Origin: Azolla caroliniana
Taxonomy: Eukaryota > Polypodiophyta
Assembly (NCBI GenBank): GCA_043228905.1
Contig: JBHGNT010000012.1
Coordinates: 3,658,001-3,722,000 of the forward strand
Direction: 5' to 3'
DNA length: 64,000 nt
Shown: piece after piece, positions 11,303 to 20,594 of the stretch
Layout: the number at the start of each line of letters is the position of its first letter
Position numbering within the stretch: the first letter of the stretch is position 1
Made by a program: the position numbers and the translations under genes
Notes under the pieces: generated by a model
What the model saw: the letters and a program-made list of their open reading frames with translations, nothing else
Told to the model about the DNA's origin: nothing
The model's database searches: none

Positions 11303-12817
11303 TACTCCCCCTCTTTAAAACATTGCACTCTTGCAATGGAAAGTTAGGGAAATTAGTTCTGAGAGTATTTTCGCGTTCCCATGTGGCATCTTTTATTGAT
11401 TTATCCATCCATTTTATTTTAAATTCTTGGATTTCTTTAGCACGTAATTTTTTTGTTTTAACATCGAGAATTCTTTCTTGTACATGTGGTTTAGAAGATA
11501 ATTCTTCAGAAGTAACCAGAGTTTCAGTTGTAACTGTATTGTCGCAAGAACCTAGAAGTTCTTTTAGACGACTCACATGAAAGACCGGATGAATACCAAC
11601 ACCATCGGGAAGAGTGAGACGATAGGCTGATGACCCAATGCATTTGAGGACTGTAAAAGGTCCACAAAACCGTGGGGCTAACTTAGTGCACTTACCCGTA
11701 GACAATGTCTTAGAATTGTGGGGTACACGTAAAAATACCTTCTGTCCAGGGTTGAATACACGAGGTTGCCTATGATGGTCGATACAAAAACGCGCTCTAT
11801 CTTGAGTTGTTTTTATATTATCTCGTGCAATATGCAACATATCTTGCATATCCTGAAGAAAGTTTTGCGTACTTCGCAACTCATCATGATGTATATTAAC
11901 ATCAATCGGGGCTCGTGGCTGAAAACCATACATCAACATAAAAGGACTATATCTCGTCGATGTATGCTTGGAGCTGTTATAAGCAAATTCCAAAATTGGG
12001 AGATAACGTTCCCATTTTGTTGGTTTTGCACCAACGTATGCTCGAAGCATGTCCTCAATATGCTCGATGCTTCGTTGGGTTTGTTATGGTCCTTCTTCGA
12101 AGTGCGTTGATAGCGAAGAACTATTTCAACAGCCTCTTCGAAGGATTTTGGATCCTTATCGTGCACTATCCAGTGATAGTCCGAATTGGGGATGCCATTG
12201 ACAAAACAAGCTATTAACCAGTTATCCCCTTCTAGACCCGATTTTTGGATTTGGGTTCTAGCATGGTGAACATAGTCTTCTAGCGAGGAAAATTTCCTGC
12301 TAGAGAGGTTCATTAAAGCTTGTGCTGCCTCGGTTCAAGAGGGAGGTTGCAGAAATTGGCCCTTAAAAACCGTGACAAAATCTGTCCAGGTATCGGGCAA
12401 TTTCCCCATAGTACGGAGCTCACACCACCAGGCGGCGGCCTTACCCCCGAGTTCTCGGCCGACATATGCAATCTTCGTACTATCTGGCGTGGGATAGAGC
12501 TCAAAATGAGACTCCCATCGTCCCAGCCATGTGCAGATTGCTTCTTCGGTTCTTTCCTTTTTGTCTCCCGTAAATGGCTTAACGACAAATGATGGTTCAC
12601 CTTGTCGCTCATTAGGTCTATTAGTCTCACGTTGTAGACTAATGACACGTGCCTCAAGAGCACTCTGAGATTGCCGAAGTTTGGTCATTTGTTGAGTGGT
12701 GAAACTAAGGTATTGGGTTATTTGTGCCAAATACATCTCAGTGGACATTTGTCCAAGAGGATTCCCTTGAGTTCCTTCCGCTTGAGCGAATGACATCGGG
12801 TCGTTAATTTGAGCCAT
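11268..12817 (-). pseudogene. Ty3-b gag joined to integrase C-terminus
   Basis: Gag starts with ATG at 12815-12817 (MAQINDPMSF) and has the capsid-like stretch LGGKAAAWWCELRT. A TGA interrupts it at 12335-12337; the same frame continues as MNLSSRKFSSLEDYVHHA. Near 12080 the sequence jumps, with a frame change, to QTQRSIEHIEDMLRAYV, the end of a Ty3 integrase. Then come FAYNSS, the GPFTVL region, HPVFHVSRLK and a chromodomain-like end (EFKIKWMDKSIKDATWERE). The frame runs through the polypurine tract and stops inside the LTR. Everything between gag and the integrase end has been deleted. Confidence 0.85.
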
Positions 12818-12984
12818 TAAAGATTATTTCTGGAAAAGAAATAGGATAAGGTCAGAGAGATAGTCATAACATCATGTCGTGATGTAAACATATCATGGGC
12901 AAACATTAATCGATATCATGATCTCACGTGAATACCCCTCTAGACGTATGAGATGAGGTTCAAGATCAGGTTACTATGGTAACA

Positions 12985-12989
12985 CAAAG
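12985..12989. repeat. Copia-b target-site duplication, left
   Basis: CAAAG here and at 18406-18410, perfect 5-bp copies flanking Copia-b. Confidence 0.95.
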
Positions 12990-13292
12990 TGTTGGAAGAC
13001 AAGGCCGTCAATGCGGAAGATCAAGAAGCATTCGATTCGAGTTGAAACCTGTGTATGACAGTTTCCAAGATCGTGCACAGAGATAGAGAGAGAGAGAGAG
13101 AGGAGGCACAAAAGACTCTTTCTATTCAATAGAAAAATAATACAACCCAACCTTACAAAAAGGTTACAAGGTCACTTTATATAGTGACCGACTTAGGGCA
13201 ACTCCCGTTTATGCTAATTACACAAATGGCCCAAACTTGAGCTATACAAAAGGGATAGTGTGAATACGTCCATTATACACTTGTATTCGACA
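12990..13292 (-). repeat. Copia-b 3' LTR
   Basis: 303 bp, TGTCGAATAC...CTTCCAACA on the minus strand. A TATATAAAG box sits inside the inverted repeat GGTCACTTTATATAGTGACC (13170-13189). A (GA)n run at about 13084-13101 is shorter than in the other LTR. Confidence 0.95.
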
Positions 13293-13310
13293 CTCCCCCG
13301 TAATGGGCGT
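13293..13310 (-). promoter_or_regulatory. Copia-b polypurine tract
   Basis: The minus strand reads ATTACGGGGGAG directly before the LTR start TGTCG, the expected plus-strand primer position. Confidence 0.85.
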
Positions 13311-13485
13311 ATACATGGGTTATCTAAGATTACAGGTATAAACCTAGGTTCTCGGACATATCAGTTTTGTTCGAGTCGGCAGGGTCCGAAGGCAGAAGAC
13401 CGAACTGGTCGGGTCGGAAGAGTTGAAGCCGATCATTAAGGAACTGATGTCAGTTGTCGGAAACCATCCTGCGCTGTGTCCGGCT

Positions 13486-16400
13486 CTAACCGGACTGGTT
13501 TGTCGTTACGCCCATCTGATGCCGAAGAGACCGAAAGCGGTCTGCCGAAAGACACTTGGTCATTCCATCTGCGACATTGTCGGTTGTGGATATTTTCTCT
13601 AGACCGATTTTCCCTGAAATGACGCAGTCCCGAACGAAGTGATATCGAACGTCGATATGTTTGGAGGCGTTGTGGTGAACCGGATTTTTCGACAGGGCAA
13701 CAGCACCTTGACTGTCGCTATAGACAATTGGGGCCGAGTCATGGTCGACTTGCCGAAACGTGTGCGCCAGCCGGCCGAGCCACAAAGCTTCTTTTGCAGC
13801 GTCGGACGCAGCTACATATTCTGCTTCGGTCATTGAGGTCGCTGTGCACTCCTGAAGTTTCGACTTCCACGAAATTGCTCCATTGCCGAATTTGAAGCAG
13901 TATCCGGTTGTTGATTTCCGACTGTCTATACAGCCGGCGAAATCCGAGTCGGTGTAACCGACTACGCCTGAGGTTCGGTTCGGACCGAAAAGAATGCCGT
14001 GGTCTTTTGTGCCAGCCAGATATCTGAACACATGCTTGACTGCGTTCCAATGCGATCGGCCAGGATTGTGCATAAATCTGCTAACGACTCCTACGGCATG
14101 AGAGATATCAGGCCGTGTCGCGACCATCAGGTACATAAGGGAGCCGACTGTCGGTGCATACGGTACCGACTTCATATCTTCCCCCTCCGAACCGGATGTC
14201 GGGCAGTCTCGCTGAGAGAGCCGAAGATTCATGGGGAGCGGGGTTGAAGCAGATTTGGCTGATTGCATGTTGAAGCGTTCCAAGACACGTCCGATATAGT
14301 CGGTCTGAGACAAAAAAAGATGTCGTTTATCGCGATGCCGACTAATCTTCATGCCGAGTATGTGTCGTGCCGGACCGAGGTCCTTCATGGCAAACTTCAA
14401 CCGCAGTTGCCGAATGAGATCGGCAAGTTCGCCCGCGTGGCGTCCAGAAATTAGCATGTCGTCCACGTAAATGATGAGGAAGATGGGTGATCCATCTTGA
14501 GCTGTGTTGGTAAAAAGACAATGGTCCTCATCGCTTTTGGAGAAGCCGATCGATTGGATGAAGTCGTCGAACTTCTTGTACCATTGTCGCGGTGCCTGTT
14601 TGAGGCCATATAGACTCTTCCTGAGTCGGCAGACTAGATGTTCTTGGCCAGTTGCCACGAAGCCTTTTGGCTGCTCCATATAAATTTCCTCTTCAAGATC
14701 ACCATGGAGGAAGGCTGTTTTGACATCTAGCTGAATCAGCTCCAAGTTGTCGGCTGCCACTACGCCGAGTAGAAAACGAAGGGTTGTCATTTTCACCACT
14801 GGTGAAAAAATCTCGTCGAAGTCGACGCCATATTCTTGTCGGAAGCCCTTCGCAACTAATCTGGCCTTGTACTTTGGGGTGGTCGAATCAGACGTCTCTT
14901 TTAGTCGATAAACCCACTTGCAAGGAAGAGCACGTCGATTCTTAGGTAGTTCGACCAGATCCCAAGTCTTGTTTGCCCGAATGGAGTGCATTTCCGACTC
15001 CATCGCCAGATGCCAGGTGGCTGAATCGACAGATGTCGATGCTTCTTCGTAAGACGTCGGTTCGCCGGCGTCGGTGAAGAAAATTCCAGGAGAATACCTC
15101 TCCGGAGGTTGCGACAGTCTCTCGGATCGTCGAGGTATGACTGGACTGGTCGTATCGGGTATCGAGGTCGGATGGTCCGAAAGCGAATTATTCTGCTGTG
15201 CCGAGTCGGAGTTGTCCGAGTCGGTAGTGTAAGGTTCAGCTACCCGTGAAGCTGACCGTGTGTTAAGAGCGGGGCCTTCTTGAAGGGTCGGCACATCGGA
15301 AAATGTTACCCTTCGGACTTCGATCGGTGTTTCGACTGATGGAGTCATAGCCGACTCGTTGAACACAACGTCCGAACTTCGAACGATTTGTCTGCGTTCG
15401 GGGTCCCAGAGTCGGTATCCCATTTCGCCGTCTGATCCATATCCAAGGAAAATGCATTTCCTGGACCGAGGTGCAAGTTTTCGGCGATCATCTTTCGGAA
15501 TAAGGGCGTACGCCTCGCATCCGAAGATCCTCAGCTTGTCGTAATTCGGCTTACTGCCGATCCATAGTTCCTGAGGAATTTGAAGTCCTAGAGGTCTACT
15601 TGGCGACATATTGATTATGTGTACTGCCGTGAGTAGAGCCTCTGCCCAGAAGCCATCCGACAGTCCGGAGTGTTGGAGCATGGAAACTATCCGTTCTTGG
15701 ATTGTCCGATTCATGCGTTCTGCAATCCCGTTTTGCTCCGGACTGTGTGGTGCCGTAAATTCACGTCGGATGCCGCGTTGTCGGCAGAATTTGACGAATT
15801 CTTCTGATTTGAACTCTCCCCCATTGTCGGTCCGAAAGCATTTCAGTTTTCGGTCAGTTTGATTTTCCACCATAGCGAGCCAATCGGAGAAGATCGAGAA
15901 GACACGATCTTTGGTGCGAATTGGATAAGCCCACACCTTTCGAGTTGAATCGTCAATAAAACTGACGAAGTAAGAGGCACCGCCGAGAGACTGATGCGGC
16001 ATTGGGCCACAGACGTCCGAGTGGACTAAATCGAGAGGTCTCGTTTCTCTTGGTGCTGATGTCGGGTGTGATGCGGCTGCTTGTTTGCCATACTGGCAAT
16101 GTTCGCAGAATTGATGGTCCGAGAAGGAGAGTTTAGGGATGTATCTGGCTCTAGATAGGTGCGTAATGCCGGCCTTGCTGAGGTGTCCTAATCTTCTGTG
16201 CCATAGTGATGACATAGGAATATCCACCAAAAACAGGTTACCCTCTCTGAGCGTAACATGTAACGGATACAGTGAGTGTATCTTGGGTCCTCTAGCAAGC
16301 AGGAGGTTCCCCCTGTGGAGTGTCCACCCTCCCGAAGAGAAACCGGCACGAATGCCGTCTTCATCTAGTTGTCCGACTGAGATCAATGGCCTTGAGAGCT

Positions 16401-17517
16401 CGGGTACATGTCGGACATTGTGAAGTACAAGTGTAGAGCCACCTGCAAGGTTGAGCTCTACTGTGCCGATTCCAATGATGTCACAGTGTTGCGAGTTGCC
16501 GACTCGAACTGAGTCGGAGTGACGGATCGTATATTGCCGAAATTGGGATCGATGAGGAGTCACGTGAAATGACGCGCCCGAATCTAAGAGCCATGTGCTC
16601 GATTCTTCAGTCGTGAGCAGAACTTCTGATCCGACTGGATTTTCGATTGATAGTATATTCGGGTTGTTTGGTAGCACATCAGCTGAGAAGCTGACGTAAT
16701 TGATCTCCTCATGCCGGCCACTCTTCTTGTCTGATTTCTGAGACTTGTCGTTCTTGTTCTTGAGTGCGCGGCAGTCGGCTTTGATGTGTCCGGGTTTCTT
16801 GCAATAGTTGCAGATTCGGTTATCCCGTGACTGGCTCCGTCTTCGCTGATTGTTCGGCTGCCGTGAGGAATCTCTTCCTCGTATGTTCAATCGGTCTGTC
16901 GAACCTTGTACTACATAAGCGTCGTCTGTTGAGTCTTTGGCGAAAGACTTTCTCCGAGCTGCTTCAGTCAGGATTGCGCTCGTGACTTCGGAGTATTTAA
17001 CAGCCGTGGTTGACGCGTTGCACACGGTTGTGACGAAAGTTTCCCATGATGAGGGAAGGCTGCTCATGAGTATCATTGCTCTGAGTTCATCCTCGATTGC
17101 CGTCCCCTGAGATGAGATTTGGGAGCTTATGCTTTCGTACTCATTGAGATGTGCTTGAACCGAATCTGATTCTTTCATCCGCAAGTTGTAGAGGCGCCGG
17201 ATCAGAAACATCTTCGTTGCGGCGACCTTCTTTTCGTAGGTGTCCGACAGTGTTTTCCACAGTTCGAATGCTGTCGTACACGATTGCACCGTAAAGTATA
17301 CCGATTCCGATAGGTGCATCCGAATCGTGGCGCGGACGATTCTGTCCAGCTTCTGCCACTCAATTGGTTTGTATCCTTCTGGAGGTTCTTCATTTTCGAT
17401 GGGATCGATTTGCCCCTTGACTATGAGATAGTCCTGCATTTGCTCCTTCCAGAAGTTGAAGTTCGATCCATCGAACTTTCGTAGACTCATTTCTGACGAG
17501 CCGGATGTTGATGCCAT
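13486..17517 (-). CDS. Copia-b gag-pol polyprotein, intact
   Basis: One uninterrupted frame of 1343 codons; the start is the first ATG (17515-17517, MASTSGSSEM). Domains in order: UBN2-type gag (about 12-170), zinc knuckle CNYCKKPGHIKADC (about 236-249), retropepsin WLLDSGASFHVTP (about 309-321), GAG-pre-integrase zinc motif LWHRRLGH...CEHC (about 438-475), integrase core with HSD, RTDNGGEF and PEQNGIAER (about 500-602), RT with the [10 protein letters not shown] block and YVDD (about 1017-1020), and RNase H with YTDSDFAG, MTEAEYVA and YSDSQGA (about 1180-1340). All catalytic motifs I can check are present, and the length fits complete copia polyproteins. Its product would make capsid and the enzymes for retrotransposition. 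I do not recognise the lineage name. Confidence 0.96.
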   Translation of the reverse strand: MASTSGSSEMSLRKFDGSNFNFWKEQMQDYLIVKGQIDPIENEEPPEGYKPIEWQKLDRIVRATIRMHLSESVYFTVQSCTTAFELWKTLSDTYEKKVAATKMFLIRRLYNLRMKESDSVQAHLNEYESISSQISSQGTAIEDELRAMILMSSLPSSWETFVTTVCNASTTAVKYSEVTSAILTEAARRKSFAKDSTDDAYVVQGSTDRLNIRGRDSSRQPNNQRRRSQSRDNRICNYCKKPGHIKADCRALKNKNDKSQKSDKKSGRHEEINYVSFSADVLPNNPNILSIENPVGSEVLLTTEESSTWLLDSGASFHVTPHRSQFRQYTIRHSDSVRVGNSQHCDIIGIGTVELNLAGGSTLVLHNVRHVPELSRPLISVGQLDEDGIRAGFSSGGWTLHRGNLLLARGPKIHSLYPLHVTLREGNLFLVDIPMSSLWHRRLGHLSKAGITHLSRARYIPKLSFSDHQFCEHCQYGKQAAASHPTSAPRETRPLDLVHSDVCGPMPHQSLGGASYFVSFIDDSTRKVWAYPIRTKDRVFSIFSDWLAMVENQTDRKLKCFRTDNGGEFKSEEFVKFCRQRGIRREFTAPHSPEQNGIAERMNRTIQERIVSMLQHSGLSDGFWAEALLTAVHIINMSPSRPLGLQIPQELWIGSKPNYDKLRIFGCEAYALIPKDDRRKLAPRSRKCIFLGYGSDGEMGYRLWDPERRQIVRSSDVVFNESAMTPSVETPIEVRRVTFSDVPTLQEGPALNTRSASRVAEPYTTDSDNSDSAQQNNSLSDHPTSIPDTTSPVIPRRSERLSQPPERYSPGIFFTDAGEPTSYEEASTSVDSATWHLAMESEMHSIRANKTWDLVELPKNRRALPCKWVYRLKETSDSTTPKYKARLVAKGFRQEYGVDFDEIFSPVVKMTTLRFLLGVVAADNLELIQLDVKTAFLHGDLEEEIYMEQPKGFVATGQEHLVCRLRKSLYGLKQAPRQWYKKFDDFIQSIGFSKSDEDHCLFTNTAQDGSPIFLIIYVDDMLISGRHAGELADLIRQLRLKFAMKDLGPARHILGMKISRHRDKRHLFLSQTDYIGRVLERFNMQSAKSASTPLPMNLRLSQRDCPTSGSEGEDMKSVPYAPTVGSLMYLMVATRPDISHAVGVVSRFMHNPGRSHWNAVKHVFRYLAGTKDHGILFGPNRTSGVVGYTDSDFAGCIDSRKSTTGYCFKFGNGAISWKSKLQECTATSMTEAEYVAASDAAKEALWLGRLAHTFRQVDHDSAPIVYSDSQGAVALSKNPVHHNASKHIDVRYHFVRDCVISGKIGLEKISTTDNVADGMTKCLSADRFRSLRHQMGVTTNQSG

Positions 17518-18079
17518 CAAATTTGGTTTCGGTTGACGAAGCTCGGTTCGGAGTTGACTACGAACCTTGTTGGAGTGCAGCCGGTTGGCTCACCCGATAT
17601 CGTTCTAGTCGGATTTGAACCCGAGTCGGTTCGGCTTCGGATATATGTGCCGAACACCGATTATTGAAACCGATTGTCTGGACCGATTCTGCTTCGGGTG
17701 ACTGCAGCGACGAGAGAGACGGATCCAACTGATCCTCCCGAATGTCGATCAGCCGGATGAAGCACGAATTTGGGGTTGTTGTCTTGAGACCGATCTGCAC
17801 CGAGTGGTTACAATGAGCGGCGAGCATCGTTTGATGACCTCTTCGGATGCCGTTTAACCGAGTGGAGCACGATCGTGTCAATGTTGCACAAGGGGATTTC
17901 ACCTCGAGCGGTTACGATCACAAGGAACAGAGTACAACCTGCTGGCTTACTCCAAGCGAAGATGATCTAACGCGATGAGATGCAAGCCTTGTTTTTCTTC
18001 TTCTTCTCTCTTCTTCGAGTGACGCAAGAAACCGAACGCTGTGCAGGCTGAGACGACGGCCGACAGCGGGTTGAGGAAC
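17518..18079 (-). other. Copia-b untranslated leader
   Basis: About 560 bases between primer-binding site and gag ATG, rich in CGGTT/CCGAAT-like oligomers. No upstream gene is convincing. A role in packaging or translation is possible but not shown. Confidence 0.6.
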
Positions 18080-18094
18080 CTGGCTCTGATACCA
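18080..18094 (-). promoter_or_regulatory. Copia-b primer-binding site
   Basis: The minus strand reads TGGTATCAGAGCCAG, two bases inside the 5' LTR. It is complementary to the 3' end of plant initiator Met tRNA, the usual primer of plant copia elements. Confidence 0.95.
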
Positions 18095-18096
18095 AA

Positions 18097-18405
18097 TGTT
18101 GGAAGACAAGGCCGTCAATGCGGAAGATCAAGAAGCATTCGATTCGAGTTGAAACCTGTGTATGACAGTTTCCAAGATCGTGCACAGAGATAGAGAGAGA
18201 GAGAGAGAGAGAGAGGAGGCACAAAAGACTCTTTCTATTCAATAGAAAAATAATACAACCCAACCTTACAAAAAGGTTACAAGGTCACTTTATATAGTGA
18301 CCGACTTAGGGCAACTCCCGTTTATGCTAATTACACAAATGGCCCAAACTTGAGCTATACAAAAGGGATAGTGTGAATACGTCCATTATACACTTGTATT
18401 CGACA
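18097..18405 (-). repeat. Copia-b 5' LTR
   Basis: 309 bp. The promoter TATA element again lies in GGTCACTTTATATAGTGACC (18283-18302). It is identical to the left LTR by eye apart from a longer (GA)n run. Confidence 0.95.
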
Positions 18406-18685
18406 CAAAGGTGTTTTAAAAACCATGGGGGTGACAATTTAATGTCTTTCCCTGATCTCTATATCGATTTTTTCATGGCAGCTCCCCGAGGCTCAACCAT
18501 GTATGTTCGCGTCATGAGTAGTTTATACACGAAAAAAATGTTAACAATAAACTATGTTTCTTTGCCCACATATGTGGTTTCGGCTCTTTAAGTCCTATTA
18601 CGAGGACCTCGAGGTGCACTTAGACCTTAAGTCTAAACATGTGTTATAGTCATATGTATCAAGGATGTTGTATGGTCTTGGTCAT

Positions 18686-18735
18686 ATTTGAACTCGAGAC
18701 CTCGAGAACAAATACATTAAACACTTGAGCCAACC
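18686..18735 (-). other. tRNA-like A-box/B-box module in Ty3-b leader
   Basis: On the minus strand GGTTGGCTCAAGTG (A-box-like, 18722-18735) is followed 40 nt later by GAGTTCAAAT (B-box-like, 18686-18695). It lies in the sense direction of Ty3-b. No complete acceptor stem is visible. Confidence 0.6.
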
Positions 18736-19409
18736 AAGTAAGTTGCTCTTCTCGAATGCTTAATGTTTGATGCGTATAAGAGATATGCGAGGCATTTGAT
18801 CATATATGTTTTTTTAAAAAGAACATATATGTCAAGGGTCCTTATTTCGCCCTCATTTACCAAAACTATGTTGGTACATTACCTAACCTAGAGTCTCGTA
18901 ATTACGATGGCATACGCCAAAGTGCAACCTAATGGTCAAGCCAAATGAGGCCTTGTTTCATAGTAGGCCCACGTGGCCCATCACATGGTCACGGCATAAC
19001 GAATGCCTCTCGTAAGAACAAGCTCATGGTGGCATCATATCCATGTAACGAGGGAGGGATGTTGGATACGTGTGTCATTGGAGCGACCTCACTTGAAGTG
19101 GGTCAAGCCCTACGTACTCAACATCATTATGGCTATAGGCGTTTCTTTACGTAACGAAATCGAGGTCCTCAATGGGGTTGTCAACAATAAAAAATTGTTG
19201 AAAAAGGGATGGTGAAAACGCCATTCTCACAAAAATGTGAGGACGGCCACCAACATCCTTTTCCCGACAAGGACAACTTTCGATATAATCACGTAATAAC
19301 GAATATACACATATGTTTACTTATCACATATATACGATCAAATACGTATATACGTGACCACATATGCCTATATTAAACATATCGTTATATTAAATAGCCA
19401 CAAATGATG

Positions 19410-19690
19410 TGATCGAGATACGTAATCGAGGTATATACCTCTACGCACACGAAACATCCACAAATAAGAGATCATCGTAATACGCAATTGAGGTATTGAC
19501 CTCTTATGCATACGAGACCAAACACATATCCTTTACAATAAATCAAGGTATTAAACTCATACGCAAACGTAACATATGTTCGTGAACGTAATACGTAATT
19601 GAGGTATTAACCTTGTACGCATACGACACTCATCACATATTATTTATATGTCAAACGAGGTATTGACCTCGTGCACATATGTAAACGTTT
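19410..19690. repeat. Diverged tandem repeats with short hairpins
   Basis: About five units spaced 50-75 bases apart (near 19424, 19480, 19547, 19597 and 19660), variants of AATTGAGGTATTGACCTC followed by ACGCATACGA. Most hold a small palindrome, GAGGT-nnnn-ACCTC. They lie just downstream of the Ty3-b primer-binding site on its own strand, where packaging or dimerisation signals occur in LTR elements. That role is only inferred. Confidence 0.7.
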
Positions 19691-19913
19691 TAGATAATCA
19701 ATTAAAGACCACTACAACATCATTGACTTAATGAAAAAAATGACATATAAACTAAACACATGATTAGATGGGAGAAGAGAGAATAGAAAAAAAAATTACG
19801 GAAAGAGTTACCGAAGTTCTTTGTTGATCGTTGTCTGGATCAAGGCCGACCGCACATCGATCGATCACCATCAATCAAAAGACAAAAGACAAACAAAGAA
19901 ACATTAGTACATA

Positions 19914-19925
19914 GCTCTGAAACCA
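19914..19925 (-). promoter_or_regulatory. Ty3-b primer-binding site
   Basis: TGGTTTCAGAGC on the minus strand, one mismatch from the initiator Met tRNA match, two bases inside the LTR. Confidence 0.8.
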
Positions 19926-19927
19926 AA

Positions 19928-20382
19928 TATTAGAGATCTAGGTACTAAAGTAAGCCTAAGATAAGGATAAACTAATGATAGATAGAAAGGAGAAAGAGAA
20001 AGAAGGGTGCCGATCCACCCGACCACCCCCGAGCGAAGGGATCAAGACGGACTTGAGCCTCGATCGGCGTCCCATACCACTGTCGTGGCGTCGAGTCGTA
20101 CCTGGTGTTGGCGCGCTCGCTACAAGAGTTGACCCACCACAAGAGCAGAGTCTCGATGTAGTCAAAAGATGATCAAATGAGGGTAGCTAGGCCTCTTATT
20201 TATAGCGATACCCAAGGCCCCCAGGCAAGTTCACACTTGACTTAATGGGTTGTCTCAATCCTGAGGATTAAAAGTAATCCTCCCCTTCTCTACACTCTCG
20301 TTTAACCCTCACACTTATCCACGTGTATAGAATACTATGGTAAATTCTCACCATGGGATATTAAATGGTCATGCCCGTAACA
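19928..20382 (-). repeat. Ty3-b 5' LTR
   Basis: 455 bp, about 13 bp longer than the left copy because of an insertion near 20075. It ends GCCCGTAACA on the plus strand, followed by the CGAGC duplication. Confidence 0.9.
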
Positions 20383-20440
20383 CGAGCCATCGACGTTATA
20401 CTTGACTTTGTACACCCACTTGCATCCAATCGGCCCAGGC
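20383..20440 (-). pseudogene. Copia-a RT N-terminal fragment
   Basis: Minus-strand [13 protein letters not shown], the start of the copia RT domain, continuing the frame interrupted at 10860. It ends near 20440, where the sequence changes to LARD interior. The rest of Copia-a (integrase, protease, gag and 5' LTR) is missing. Confidence 0.75.
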
Positions 20441-20594
20441 ACGAAAAAGAATGGGCGAGTTCGAAGAGGAGGAACAAAGACGACGCGGGCGAGGCATAAG
20501 GAACAAAGGACTCAAGGGTTGGCTACCTTTGACCTCGCCAATCACATTCTTTTCATGGCACATGCCAGAGGATGTGCGGTTTGGTGGGGGTGGA
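20441..20594 (+). mobile_element. LARD-2 upstream interior remnant, hairpin and PPT
   Basis: LARD-type 3' interior with the hairpin GCACATGCCAGAGGATGTGC (20558-20577) and polypurine tract TTTGGTGGGGGTGGA, followed directly by an LTR. Since that LTR also has LARD leader and gag on its right, this remnant shows it was once shared by two tandem interiors. Confidence 0.75.

Larger units (their letters stand above)
12990..18405 (-). mobile_element. Copia-b, apparently complete Ty1/copia element
   Basis: A 5416-bp element with 303- and 309-bp LTRs that differ, as read by eye, only by about three GA units in a dinucleotide run. The target duplication CAAAG is perfect. The primer-binding site matches initiator Met tRNA, a polypurine tract is present, and one open frame covers gag to RNase H. 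It sits in the Ty3-b leader. All features point to a very recent insertion and possible autonomy. Expression cannot be judged from sequence. Confidence 0.96.
18411..19913 (-). other. Ty3-b long untranslated leader
   Basis: About 1.5 kb between the Ty3-b primer-binding site and the Copia-b insertion; with 12818-12984 the leader was about 1.67 kb. No coding motif is visible. It contains a tRNA-like module and an array of hairpin-bearing repeats, listed separately. Confidence 0.65.
10861..20382 (-). mobile_element. Ty3-b, chromovirus with large internal deletion
   Basis: LTRs 10861-11302 and 19928-20382 flank the element. The target duplication is CGGGC/CGAGC (10856-10860 and 20383-20387) in Copia-a RT. 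The minus-strand LTR starts TGTTACGGGC and ends CTCTAATA, a TG...TA form rather than TG...CA. The interior encodes gag fused to the integrase C-terminus; protease, RT, RNase H and the integrase core are gone. Copia-b inserted in its leader. It is probably non-autonomous. Confidence 0.88.

Noticed and set aside
19410-19690. CRISPR-like array
   Set aside because: Units are imperfect, spacers are not unique segments of fixed size, and the host is a eukaryote; it is a diverged tandem array.
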